The translations under genes were made by a program, and so were the position numbers. Positions 1 to 64,000 of a stretch of DNA of 64,000 nt are shown one piece after another. The stretch is from the NCBI GenBank assembly GCA_019155185.1, contig CM032815.1:7945001-8009000 (forward strand). The letters are read 5' to 3'. This stretch comes from Beaufortia kweichowensis. Its lineage: Eukaryota > Chordata > Actinopteri > Cypriniformes > Gastromyzontidae. Within the stretch, counting starts at the first letter, position 1. Each line of letters starts with the position of its first letter. The notes under the pieces are model-generated. The model did not search any database, was not told where the DNA came from, and was given only the letters and a program-made list of their open reading frames with translations.

Positions 1-605
1 AATTGAAAGTTCTTTAAGTGGAGTTGTGATTTAGGAATGAAGTTGACCCCAGACAGTCGTTTAATGTTTTAAAGTTTCATTTGTGTTAATGTTTATTATA
101 ATATTAAATACATGATGTTTATATGTGTGGTTTTGTGCGTGTAGTACTTTAGGCCGACTGTATCCGGCACAATCAGAAACATACAGCGATCACAGGTTTA
201 CTGTAGATTAAATCCACCAGTCCACATACTGCTAATAGATAATCAACGTGTCCTGAAATATAGAAAACAGTCAATCTTGTTCCCCACGTTTAACATCAGC
301 CCTGCATGCAACTGTATAACATCTCGATTTCTTCTATATCTGTATAATCTTCTTTACTTATTCTATAATGTGTCCCTCATGATGGGGGCCGCAGTGGGCC
401 AGCAAGTGCAATATTTCTAAACCCTCTCTTGTACATAGACGTGTGTGTGTGTGTTGAGTGACTGGAGAGATTGAATCTTTTGTCCTTGTGTGTGTAGAGG
501 ACATTGATCTTTTTGTGCCATGCTGATTTTGCACAATACCTGATCATTTAGATGAGCGATGTTAAATATGTTTTGTTAATGTTAGGCAAGATACTGTGCA
601 GTTAT

Positions 606-643
<38 letters not shown>

Positions 644-1300
644 CTAAGTGCGTGTTGTCATCAGATAATTTCTGTATTTTTTTCTTTGTGTGTCTGTGTG
701 TAAATCTGATTGAATTAGAGCATGTACAGGGCTATAATATCTGCTATAATAACTTCAGCTGTATGTCAGAGGCAGATATGTCAGTATGTCTGTATTTAGT
801 AGTTTTATAATAGCTGTTATTACAGCATGCATCTTTTTGTAATTATCATTTTGAAAACACAAATGTACTTGTATTGAAGCAGTAATATGATTTTGTGTAA
901 TAGCTTGATATGTACACGTACAGTCATATTAAATGGTTATGATTTTCACATATCATGGCACTTCAAAGAATATTTATTGTAAAGTAAACTGGTTTTCATG
1001 TTCTTTTTAAATCTATTATCATATTTGCATTCCCTCATGCTGAACAAACAAAATGTTAACAATGATGTTTAATCTTTTATTTAAGGCGGTGTACTGCCCT
1101 CAAATAAATATAAAATATATTTAAAACATGTTTATGATGTTATTTTATTAAGTCTGTACCACTATGAAAGATGAGTGAGATTTCAGTGATTTCTGACATT
1201 ATGAAGGATTTATTCTAGCGCTGGTTATTCTGTATGTTTGCTGTGTGTGTATGACAAAGATGTACTGTTGAAAATACAAATAAATATTCCCTTTTGTGTT
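1..1300 (+). other. probable 3' UTR or 3' flank of a convergent neighbour gene
   Basis: No coding exon is visible. The stretch is AT-rich with GT repeats and has AATAAA signals on the plus strand near 1102 and 1281; the second is followed by a GT-rich tract (TTTTGTGTTG). This is the pattern of a plus-strand 3' end facing the pde4d 3' end. In mammals the gene convergent with PDE4D is RAB3C, so rab3c is a reasonable guess, but it rests only on synteny. Confidence 0.3.
611..638. repeat. (GT)14 microsatellite
   Basis: A perfect GT dinucleotide tract in the AT-rich flank. Confidence 0.98.
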
Positions 1301-2263
1301 GACACTTAACTACTGTTATTGACTTTAAGTTTTTTGACTTCAAAGACTGATAATGTAGAAGTTTATACATTTAAATCTTAAATTTAAACATTTAGAGACT
1401 TTATGTATGAAAGCCCTGAACCGCAATGTAAAAATAAAATCATGATGAAAAAAAACTGTCCTTATATTCCTTCCTGGAGTCTTAAAGATTTTCTTCTCTT
1501 ATTCCTTTTCAAAAAGATTTTTTTGAAGCTGAAACCAATTTTTTTAAGAGGAGAAAGAGAAGAAAATCTATACTGTATACCTATATTTTTATTTTTTTTA
1601 TTTTGCAGTTCTGGGCTCCTGTACTTCAAGAGAAAAAAAATTTTAAGAGGAAAAAAAAGTTTTTAAAGATGGATAAAAATTTAAGCTGAAAAAATTAAGA
1701 GAAAACAATGTTTTGACGAAAAAAATGTAAAGATGAAAAAGAAAATTAAGAGGAAAAAAATTTAAGATAAAACAAAATTTTTGTTAAGAGGAAGAAAATC
1801 TGGTAACATCTGGTGTTATTTGTTAACAATCAGTTAATGCATTAGCTAAAATGAACAAACAATGAACTATCATAATACAGCATTTACTAATATTAGTTCA
1901 TGTTAATTTTAGCATTTACTAATACATTATTAAAATCATACGACGGAGGATTAGTGCCACATAAAAAAAAATCTAAGACTACGAGAATAAAGTCGAAATA
2001 TTTCGAGAAAACATGTAAACATGTTTGGAGTTATGTATAGTAAACAATCAGATCTGTGAAGCATTTACCACATTCAGTGCCTACACACTTTATCAATGAA
2101 TCAACTATTTACATGCAAGCTGATGAGAAATAATGAGCAGGTTTAACGTTTTCCCAAAGTAAACCATTATAAAGAACACCCACAGTGAGATTGAATACAT
2201 TAAGACTGTGATATTAAAAGACTACAATTCACTACACACTGTGTTAAAAATATACAAAGCGCA

Positions 2264-2367
2264 CTTCAAGCGTGCACTATGAAGGGAACGAGCCAGAATG
2301 AGGCAGGCAGTGATCCCATTCTGAATGAGAAGAGCTTCTTCAGCGTGCACTATGAAGGAACGAGCCA
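2264..2367 (+). repeat. pair of ~31-bp direct repeats
   Basis: The core GCGTGCACTATGAAGG followed by AACGAGCCA occurs at 2264-2295 and 2338-2367 with only small indels, inside the unique part of the inner TIR element. Confidence 0.85.
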
Positions 2368-2540
2368 TATAGCCAAATCCCTTGGTCTCAAGCTACAATA
2401 ATCATAGTTTAACCCCATGATATTTAGTGATTACTTGTGGTATTCAATCTGCCAAAAATATATTTAACTATAATAAAACCATCGTTCATTTTTAACGGTA
2501 AGGGCTGCATGGGCTCATATATACATGTCTCCTAAAGCCA

Positions 2541-3943
2541 TGACGTTATTCTCGTAATAATTCGACTTTATTCTCGTAGTAATTGACTTTATTCTCGTAA
2601 TATTTCGACTTTATTCTCGTAATATTTCGACTTTATTCTCTCGTAATATTCTGACTTTATTCTCGTAATATTTCGACTTTATTCTCGTAATATTTCGACT
2701 TTATTCCTCGTAATAATTGACTTTATTCTCGTAATATTTCGACTTTTATTCCTCGTATATTTGACTTTATTCTCGTAATATTTCGACTTTATTCTCGTAT
2801 TATTTCGACTTTATTCTCGTAATATTTGGACTTTATTCTCGTAGTACTCGACTTTATTCCTCGTAATAATATTCTCGACTTTATTCTCAGAATATACTGA
2901 CTTTATTCTCGTAATAATTCGACTTTATTCCTCAGAATATTTCGACTTTATTCTCGTAATATTTCTTGACTTTATTCTCGTAAGTACTTCGACTTTATTC
3001 TCAGAGTACTTTGACTTTATTCTCATAATATTTAGACTTTATTCTCCTCGTAGTATTTAGACTTTATTCTCGTAATAATTGACTTTATTCCTCGTAATAT
3101 TTGACTTTATTCTCGTAATATTTGACTTTATTCTCTAATATTTCGACTTTATTCCTCGTAATATTTCGACTTTATTCCTCGTGAGTACTTGACTTTATTC
3201 TCGTAATAATTTGACTTTATTCCTCATAATATTTGACTTTATTCTCGTAATATTTAGACTTTATTCCTCAGTAGTACCTGACTTTATTCTCGTAATATTT
3301 CGACTTTATTCTCGTAATATTTCGACTTTATTCTCGTAATATTTCGACTTTATTCTCGTAATATTTCGACTTTATTCTCGTAATATTTCGACTTTATTCT
3401 CGTAATATTTCGACTTTATTCTCGTAATATTTCGACTTTATTCTCAGTAATATTTCGACTTTATTCCTCGTAGTACTTGACTTTATTCTCGTAATATTTC
3501 GACTTTATTCTCGTAATACTTGACTTTATTCTCGTAATATTTTCTCGACTTTATTCTCGTAATATTTCGACTTTATTCTCGTAAGTATTTCGACTTTATT
3601 CTCGTAAATATTTCGACTTTATTCTCGTAATATTTAAGACTTTATTCTCGTGAGTACTTCGACTTTATTCTCGTAATATTTCGACTTTATTCTCGTAATA
3701 TTTCGACTTTATTCTCTCGTGAGTACTTTCGACTTTATTCTCGTAATATTTCGACTTTATTCTCGTAATATTTCGACTTTATTCTCGTAATATTTCGACT
3801 TTATTCTCGTAGTAATTCGACTTTATTCTCGTAATATTTCGACTTTATTCTCGTAATATTTCGACTTTATTCTCGTAGTACTTCGACTTTATTCTCGTAA
3901 TATTTCGACTTTATTCTCGTAATATTTCGACTTTATTCTCGTA
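2541..3943. repeat. 22-bp minisatellite, about 63 units
   Basis: A tandem array of a unit close to TCGACTTTATTCTCGTAATA plus TT. Blocks at about 3300-3430 and 3740-3940 are almost perfect. Blocks at 2640-3290 and 3440-3730 carry many one- or two-base insertions (CC for C, CAG for CG, AGTAC for AATA). The unit also occurs, inverted, once in the left terminal repeat of the element. Confidence 0.95.
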
Positions 3944-4085
3944 GTCTTAGATTTATTTTTTTTACGTGGCATTATTCCTCCATCGTAAATTTAAGATGAA
4001 AAACAGTTAGGAGGAAAAAAAATTTGAAGAGGAAAAAAAATGTTTGAAGAGGAAAAGACAAGAAAATCTTTAGGACTTAGGCTCC

Positions 4086-5250
4086 TTATTAATTATGAGG
4101 CCATTAATAAGTCACTTTCTCATGCTCATACCGCCACCTATCGACAGCACGAGAATGTGACTAACATGATGAAGCACACATTTATTTTACTGTATATAAA
4201 GTAAAATTTTATGAAAATGAACCAGGGTTAATATAAGTAAACCACTTTCTACTATAATAAAACCATGGGACGGTTGCATGAACATTATCTTAAGACTTCT
4301 TTAAGAATTAATCCAAAGCTAAAGTCAGTGAAGAAAGACTGTTGCATAAAATAAGCTGATGGTTGTCTTTAGTAAGACTGGGAAAAGTAAGACACTGAAC
4401 AGACTTAAACAAAAACCTGACAGTGGGCGCTTACAGTTTAGAGACATGCGAATTAGAGCAATACAATGCCAAATCAATTTAAATGAACAAATGTAGTGAT
4501 TACAATGCAAATAATAAATCAACAGAAGGCTTGGACTACAATAACTGAGGAAATGAAATGTAATAGTGTAAATCAGTCTCACGAACCATGAAAGATGTAC
4601 AGAAAAGAAGCATAAAAGAATACAGTTTCTCCAGCATTTCTTTTTCAGAAAAGACTTCCAGTGGATTTAATAGTCCTAGAAAACTCTTATCATTAAGACT
4701 AGTCTAAAACAGTTTTATGTAACCGGTCCCATGTGTACTTCTTTTATAAGACTATGTATATTTAAATAATTATTTAAGTATCTAGGTATTTTTCATGAAT
4801 AAATGACCTCATGATTTAGTTTTGGCATCATGACAGTTTAAAGGTAATAAACTATCTGTAAAGAAAAAAACAGTTTGAATATAAAATGATTCGTCATGAC
4901 CAGAAGATGGCAGCAGAATCACGCTTACAATAGACACGAGATGAGACCTCTCTGAAGTGCCTCTCTGGTTTGTTGTTGTATTTTGATCAATTAAAATAAA
5001 CATGTTTATATTTTAAGCATAACATCATCATTATTAGTATCTATAATTAGATCTTTAAGCTTAATCGTGTCTTAGTTTTTATCAAGTTGCTCTGAATAAA
5101 AGCGTTTGCCAAATGTTTAAAGGTAAACAGAGTGACGCTTGTCGTGGTACAGTCTGACCACTAGATGGTGCTCAGATCGACGCGCTAAACGTAATGACGC
5201 ATTAGACCACGTGATCCGTATCATCAGATGATAGGACACAAAACACACGT
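4086..5250. other. intergenic AT-rich sequence
   Basis: Between the repeat element and the inferred pde4d poly(A) site. No coding frame with support and no recognisable RNA gene was seen; two 60-90 codon open frames look like chance. Confidence 0.6.
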
Positions 5251-5268
5251 GCCGAATCAACCCATGCT

Positions 5269-5274
5269 TTTATT
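5269..5274 (-). terminator. pde4d: poly(A) signal AATAAA, pde4d
   Basis: Reads GTGAAATAAAAGCATGG on the minus strand, followed within about 20 bases by the GT-rich stretch GTGTGTTTTGTG. That is the usual order of a vertebrate cleavage and polyadenylation site. Confidence 0.6.
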
Positions 5275-5454
5275 TCACTTGTTGCATATAAAAAGTCTTT
5301 CTGGTTTCAGCTGATGGATTGTAAAGATGTTTCTCTACAGTAAAAGAGACAAAGATTTGACTGAAAGAAGTTCAGTTTTTAATCAGCAGAACTTATAAAT
5401 CAAAGGGTAAAATATCAGTTCATGAATCCCTTTAATGACATTGAAAAATACCAG

Positions 5455-5484
5455 TAATAATAATAATAATAATAATAATAATAG
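5455..5484. repeat. (TAA)10 microsatellite
   Basis: A trinucleotide tract within the inferred pde4d 3' UTR. Confidence 0.97.
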
Positions 5485-8041
5485 CCACGATTGGCTTTGG
5501 TCCAGGGCTGCTAAAATCTACAGTATGTGTCAGAAAATCTGAATTATTTAACATCTGAAAGTCTACAAGGCTGGATGAGATGAAGGTTTAAGACCTGAAG
5601 AAAAGCAGAAAGTAGATGAGAAGCAGACAAGCACCTGTAATACACACAACTGAGCATCTATTGCATGTGGCTCATGTGCCACCGACCGAAACATCATGAA
5701 TATGAAATGTGCCGATACCCTGAAAGCAAACGGGTCAGACACTCTTTAACTCTCTAACATGTATAACAGACAGATAGACAGACAAATAAAAGACATTTGA
5801 AAGTTTAAGGCACAGCCCTGGGGCCAAATACCAATGCGACTTTCTCATATTGTTTGGCTTTCCCCCAGTTCTCCATAAACAAGCTTGAAGGTGACTGTTT
5901 TTTATCATTTTCATTTTTTTACAGAATATTATTAATCTTTTTACATCGGATAATATTTATAATAATAAACATTCTCTCAACAAGAGTTTACGAAATACAG
6001 CAACTCCATCCGGGATGAAGTTCAGAATCTGTCATCATACAACCAACATTACAATATGTACAGCGAAATAAATACATTATTGTAAACAGCGAAAAAATAA
6101 CATAAGAAATAAAATCCGTAACTAGGTAAGGTCATCTGGTGAGGAAAGAAATATCATGGCACAAAACTTAAATAAAAATATATCTAAGAAAATCAGTTCT
6201 ACTGAAAAAGCCAGAGTTCAAGTTTCTGTGAGCATATTATATTATTTCCTACAGCCTTTTAAAAGGTTTGTTCTATATACACGACTAAAGACGACAGATC
6301 TAGTAACTTGCAAGTCCACGCTGTCTATGCTACAGTTGATGGTCTACAGTACTGCTTTCAACAGAAAACAAACAATAAATAAAAACATATACCGTCATTT
6401 CTTATTAAAAGCCACTGAGCGCCGGGTGTCTGGGAGAAACGTTTTGGCATGAAAGGTGAAAGTATGTGAATTGACGCTGAACTGCATCTAGCCCTAAGAG
6501 AAGATCTCTGATCTAATGCAATGAACCATAAATACACAACCAAATCATGTTACAGCAACAGCTCACACAATTGTGTTGAAAGGCATTGCATGATGGTAAA
6601 ATATCTGATCTGTAAGTTTACAATGTGCATTTGTAATTTGTTTAGATGGTGTTTTATGAGATCCTCAGCAGACGAAAGGCAAAATAAAAATAAAACGTTT
6701 TACACAGTAAAAAAACTCCAACAGGAACTTGATGCTGCCATTACTGACACACTTTAAAGAAATGGATTAAAAATATGTTTGGGATCTGGAGTTATAAGAT
6801 AAAAATCTCGACTTATTGTTAAACATCAAAGTGTTTAAATTTGAGTTTCTTGAGGAAGGATTTTTGAAGCAAATATGGCAACACTTCACTTCAAAGTCTG
6901 TATATAAAAGATGTTCATATTATCTTATAAAATACATCATGTTATGCATTATATTGTTTCATAAATAATTCTTATAAGAAATGATTTTACCCTCACACTT
7001 ATGATTGGATCTTCATAGTGTTTTATATTATAATGTGTGATATACATTAAAGGAATTTGGTTACTAATTCTGGGGTTTAGTCACATTTATTTTATAAGGT
7101 ATTATATAAGGTTTAACTATGAAAAGGAAATGTTGTATAACTGTGCTTAATGTATTATTAGACATTGGAAATACCTTTATAATGTATTATATAATACAGA
7201 CTTTCAATTGTTGCCAAAATTACTGTTCTGAAACAAGACAAAAATTCAAAGCATAGGTGTGAAACAATACAAAATGTGTTTTCACATCAAGCATTTGTAG
7301 GTGAACAATATTTTAGAGGGTCATTGGAGGTTTATGAAGAAAAAACGAATAAAATAGTAGTGATGTGCAGTGGCCAACGCAAAGTTGCGTACTTGCAAGT
7401 TACCCTTCACATAAAGTCATTTGAAACACAACAGCTGTTGTTCTGTTATTAAAAGTAACATGTAAAAATCTTGATGTATACCGTACAAAATCATTGAAGA
7501 GGCCATGACAGCTGTGAGCTGCTTGTGTTTTGTCTTTTTTACATTTCTTTCAGTCAAAGTTGAGGAAGACTTAAAAGGTAGAAAACAGGTCTCTTTGAAA
7601 TCAAAGGAAACGTGCTGCTATGTTTATCCCCGCTGACCGCGCCGTCACCGCGTCTCCTCACATTGCTTTGTGCAGCGGCCGTGTACAGTAACGGCCCTCC
7701 GTACGGTCCGGCGCGGGACGTTTTCTCACGGTACGTCACAGAGAAAAGGGTGTCCGGACGGACGGCGTCGGAGGAGAAGGTAAACAAAACCAAGCTTAGA
7801 AGAAACGAAGGACTAAATATTATTCCTGAGTGCAAATAAAACGACAACCTACAGATGTCTTAGTGTCCTCTCGTCTCCAGGCAGCTCGTAGAGAGACAGA
7901 AAGAGAAACGGAGAGTGAGAGAGGAGTGGCCGAGGATCTCGGAGTGCAACGTGCGCTTTGGAACTCAATTTCATTGTTAATTATTAAATATTCACCTTTT
8001 TTGCCATGACGGCAGTTAGTTCGTGCCATCCGGACGCGCTG

Positions 8042-61522
<53,481 letters not shown>

Positions 61523-61535
61523 TCCTGCAAAATCA

Positions 61536-61556
61536 AAGTGGCACTTTCTGCCACTT
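61536..61556 (-). other. pde4d: perfect 8-bp hairpin just upstream of the D5 start codon
   Basis: On the minus strand AAGTGGCA and TGCCACTT pair around a GAAAG loop, 14 bases before the ATG. If this is part of the D5 mRNA leader it could affect initiation. If the TTTTGCAG before the ATG is used as a 3' splice site, the hairpin is intronic instead. Confidence 0.45.
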
Positions 61557-62461
61557 CTGTCTTGTGTGAAAGTTCCAGTGAAGGCAACTGATAAAAAAAA
61601 GTCTTAGCCAGGTGCTCAGCTCGGAGTGTCTCCTCTGGTCAATGCAGACAGTATGAGAGACTGTAGGGCTGAAGAGAGCGTGTGAGCGTGTGTTTGCCGG
61701 GGGTGTGAGTGCGTGAGGGAGGGGAGGTTTCGAGGAGGAGAGTGAGCCGTGTTCACATGGAAAAAAGATTCACCCGTCAGCTGTACCAACAGACAACACT
61801 GAGAGCACATGATGCTGGTTATTAAATAAACCGATCGGCAGCAGACAAGGACGGTCGCTTGTAAATTATCAGAGGATGTGCACAGGGCGGGTGGGGTGGT
61901 AATTTCATCTCCGCTTCTTATTTCCCTGTTCTGACTGGTTTGAAATTTAACAGACACTCAAGGAAAACAAATAGATCAACTTAAATATAAAGAAAACAAT
62001 CCTAAGGGTCAAATGGTTTAACAGACATCCTTGCACAGGTTATTTTTTTTTACTGCTTTTCATTATATTGATGATAAAATACAGTATAGTATAGCAGTAT
62101 AGTATACTTGCTACTCACAAATGAACACAAATCAGAAATGGATTCATTTCAGACCTTTAACCTCCACAAAAGCAAAGCCATGGCTAAATTAGTCCAGTGG
62201 CGTCTGGAGTGTCTCTGTTTAACTGGTCAAGATCACACTAGAGGTCAAATATGATTAATAATGTGACAAGAGCCACAGCGCTGCCTGTAGCTCTGTGTGA
62301 ATGAGATTATTTCATTACGCCTGGCATGTCTGATGTCAAGGCATCCTCTTTAGCATAATGTGGCCAAGGTCAACATCAAATGCACATCTTACATGCCAAT
62401 GGAGACAGCTGCTTGGAGATATTATAAACCACGTCTATAACTCTCAAAACAAGTTAACACT

Positions 62462-62670
62462 GTTAAAGAGATAGATCACCCAAAAATAAAAATTTGGTCA
62501 CCATTTATTTACCCTCATATGGTTCAAAACCTGTAAATGACTCTTTCTTCTGTGAAACACAAAATAAGATTTTTTTCAAAATTCACTTGTTGTACAGAAC
62601 ATTTGGAATGACATGATGAATAAACGATGACAGATGATGATGATGATTTCATTCTTGGCTAAACATAAGT
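62462..62670. mobile_element. TTAAAGGGATAG-type MITE copy
   Basis: Starts GTTAAAGAGATAGATCACCC then AAAAATAAAAATTTGG, and continues with TTTACCCTCATATGGTTC. The 5' end is well kept and the 3' end is degraded. Confidence 0.75.
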
Positions 62671-64000
62671 ACTTCTACATCTCTGTTGTCAAAGAGCATA
62701 GATTGTGATAGAAGCAATACACACAAGGCTAATCTGCTAAAAAAAATCAATTCTGTCAGTCAAATCCATGTCTTACATCCAAATCCCCTTTGACTTTCTT
62801 TCTACCATAAATCAGAAATATATCAGCTTTTGTGTTCTACAGCAGAAAGACATCATGCTGTCATGCAGGTTTGGAACAAATTTACATTTTTGGGTGAAAT
62901 ATAAAACAGAGAATAAAAGAGGAGTTTTCCCCCCTCTAGTGTGACAGCTTGTGGAAAGAAAACATTTACAAAATGCAACTGTGCACATTCAGAAGCCAGT
63001 ATGGAAACCTGCTGACTGCCTTTTATAAATATTGTCCTGCTAAATTTAACACAATTAGCACAGAGATCAAAGTAACCTGGAGAAGTTTCAATAGCTCCGG
63101 GGAAACAAACAAGGGGGTTTATTTTAATCTTATTAGCATTGCCAGAGAACTGCACTGAATCTCCAATGACTTTAGAGTTGAGTTTAAATCCATGCTAATG
63201 ATTGAATTAATGAGCTGATTTCAGATTCACAATGATGATTCATGACACCAGGAGCCCGTGAAAGATCTCACACAGTCTGTCACACTGGTCATTAAAAAGA
63301 CACAGAAGAGTAAGCACACTGAGTTAAAACCATATTCACAAGGACACGATAAAACAACTGATTCTTACATATTAATTTGGTATAGTGTCACTGTACAAAA
63401 AGAAGTATTAAAAAGCCTCAAGTAAAGTCATGAATGAAAGAACTGGTCTGTACAAATATAATTAAACATAGTGATGCTTATTTAAAAATGTAAAAAGGCT
63501 AATGGCTAGAGTTTGTACAGTATAAAAGCTTATGCAGAATATATTACACTTACAGCTCATGCTGATACTGCTGTATGATGAGGTCATGAGGTTCAGCTAA
63601 TATCAAACCTCCAGCCTGCATTACACAGTGACTGTACATAGAAATACCAATTAAGTAGCTTGCTGATGTCTACATCATTACTATAGCAACCAATCTACGC
63701 TGGAAAGATACTTCCTGAACACACAGGTTTGACTTCATCACGTGACAAAACACTGTTGATTCGGATGCAACAACATGAGGTCTTTGTTGCCACCTTGTGT
63801 CAACAACTAACACAGCAGGTTACAGCACAATCACAAACTCCCAAAATATGTGACTCTGTGTCTGAAAATAAGGCTGAAGTCTAAAAATCTAATTCTGAGA
63901 TAACCAGCATCAAAGTTTGACTAATAATTTAAATCTTTGACATAATCTTACTCTGTCAATATTAAAGATATCAAGGTTATATATTTTTTACATTATGTAG

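Larger units (their letters stand above)
1939..3987. mobile_element. inner TIR element with minisatellite core
   Basis: The ends are inverted copies: TACGACGGAGGATTAGTGCC at 1939, matched by the reverse complement of the sequence ending CCTCCATCGTA at 3987. The similarity extends through a TCTAAGACTACGAGAATAA motif into the first minisatellite unit, roughly 65-70 bp per side. About 530 bp of unique sequence follows the left end, then the 22-bp array fills the rest. It has no coding capacity and is therefore non-autonomous. The superfamily cannot be fixed without a clear target-site duplication. Confidence 0.7.
1476..4085. mobile_element. outer inverted-repeat element with A-rich arms
   Basis: Left edge GGAGTCTTAAAGATTTTCTT (1476) reads inverted at the right edge (about 4049-4085: AGAAAATCTTTAGGACTTAG followed by GCTCC). 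Inside both edges are degenerate units like TTAAGAGGAAAAAAA (1545-1800 and 3990-4050). No transposase frame lies between them. It looks like a non-autonomous DNA element into which a second one (1939-3987) was inserted, or a composite of two minisatellite-rich elements. No clear target-site duplication was found. Confidence 0.5.
5250..8041 (-). other. pde4d: pde4d 3' UTR (inferred extent)
   Basis: Runs from the stop codon at 8042 to the best minus-strand poly(A) signal at 5269-5274. It is GC-rich next to the stop codon (7600-8040) and AT-rich further on. No coding sequence was recognised. The far limit is inferred from the signal alone; shorter forms using other signals are possible. Confidence 0.6.
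61523..64000 (-). other. pde4d: region upstream of the D5 leader
   Basis: Contains the D5 promoter side (61523 to about 61960, relatively GC-rich with CACA and TCTC motifs) and, further out, repeats: TTAAAGGG-type MITE copies at 62462-62670 and 62820-62905 and an inverted repeat copy at 63845-63975. D4 or D7 leaders were not recognised. Confidence 0.6.

Noticed and set aside
2541..3943. CRISPR-like regular repeat
   Set aside because: Units are directly adjacent with no unique spacers, and the host is a vertebrate; it is a minisatellite.
62000..64000. Search for PDE4D4 and PDE4D7 leader exons
   Set aside because: No sequence encoding the expected leader endings with a compatible donor was found; they probably lie beyond the window.

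Overview
The window is vertebrate DNA, almost certainly from a teleost and most likely a cyprinid-type (otophysan) fish. It is AT-rich, intron-dominated and full of dinucleotide microsatellites and short inverted-repeat DNA transposons of the kind common in carp and zebrafish relatives. There are no bacterial-type operons. Nearly all of it is one gene on the minus strand, the cAMP-specific 3',5'-cyclic phosphodiesterase 4D gene (pde4d).

I rebuilt the gene exon by exon. Fourteen shared coding exons run from 27106 down to the stop codon at 8042, all with GT-AG splice sites and matching phases. They encode UCR1 (26915-27106, 22598-22634, 22292-22368), the linker (22076-22125), UCR2 (17868-17980, 12172-12265 and the start of 11906-12081), the catalytic HD-type phosphodiesterase domain (11461-11559 down to the start of 8042-8497) and an acidic C-terminal tail.

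Six alternative N-terminal exons are spread along the gene, in this 5'-to-3' order: the PDE4D5 type (61242-61522), the PDE4D3 type (44790-44836), a divergent exon at the PDE4D8 position (34439-34533), the PDE4D9 type (31009-31073), the PDE4D1 type (a 5' extension of the UCR2 exon, start at 18113) and the supershort PDE4D6 type (12994-13041). Predicted lengths are 766 (D5), 688 (D3), 704 (D8-like), 694 (D9), 598 (D1) and 532 (D6) residues. The long forms contain UCR1 and UCR2, the D1 form only UCR2, and D6 a truncated UCR2. Further upstream leaders (D4, D7) were not found and would lie beyond 64000.

Layout: 1-1300 looks like the 3' end or 3' flank of a neighbouring gene on the plus strand. By mammalian synteny this could be rab3c, but no coding sequence is present to prove it. 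1476-4085 holds a nested inverted-repeat element whose core is a long 22-bp minisatellite. About 5250-8041 is the pde4d 3' UTR. 8042-13041 is the compact catalytic half. 13-27 kb holds the UCR exons and the D1 internal promoter. 27-64 kb is large introns with the long-form leader exons.

I found no RNA gene, CRISPR array, mobile-element coding sequence or second protein-coding gene that I could support. I did not find a new molecular system. The best leads are the divergent D8-position exon, loss of the Asn-Pro-Trp part of the RACK1-binding motif in the D5 leader, the expanded acidic tail, the minisatellite-cored element, a MITE nested in an older repeat between catalytic exons, and a candidate intronic enhancer.
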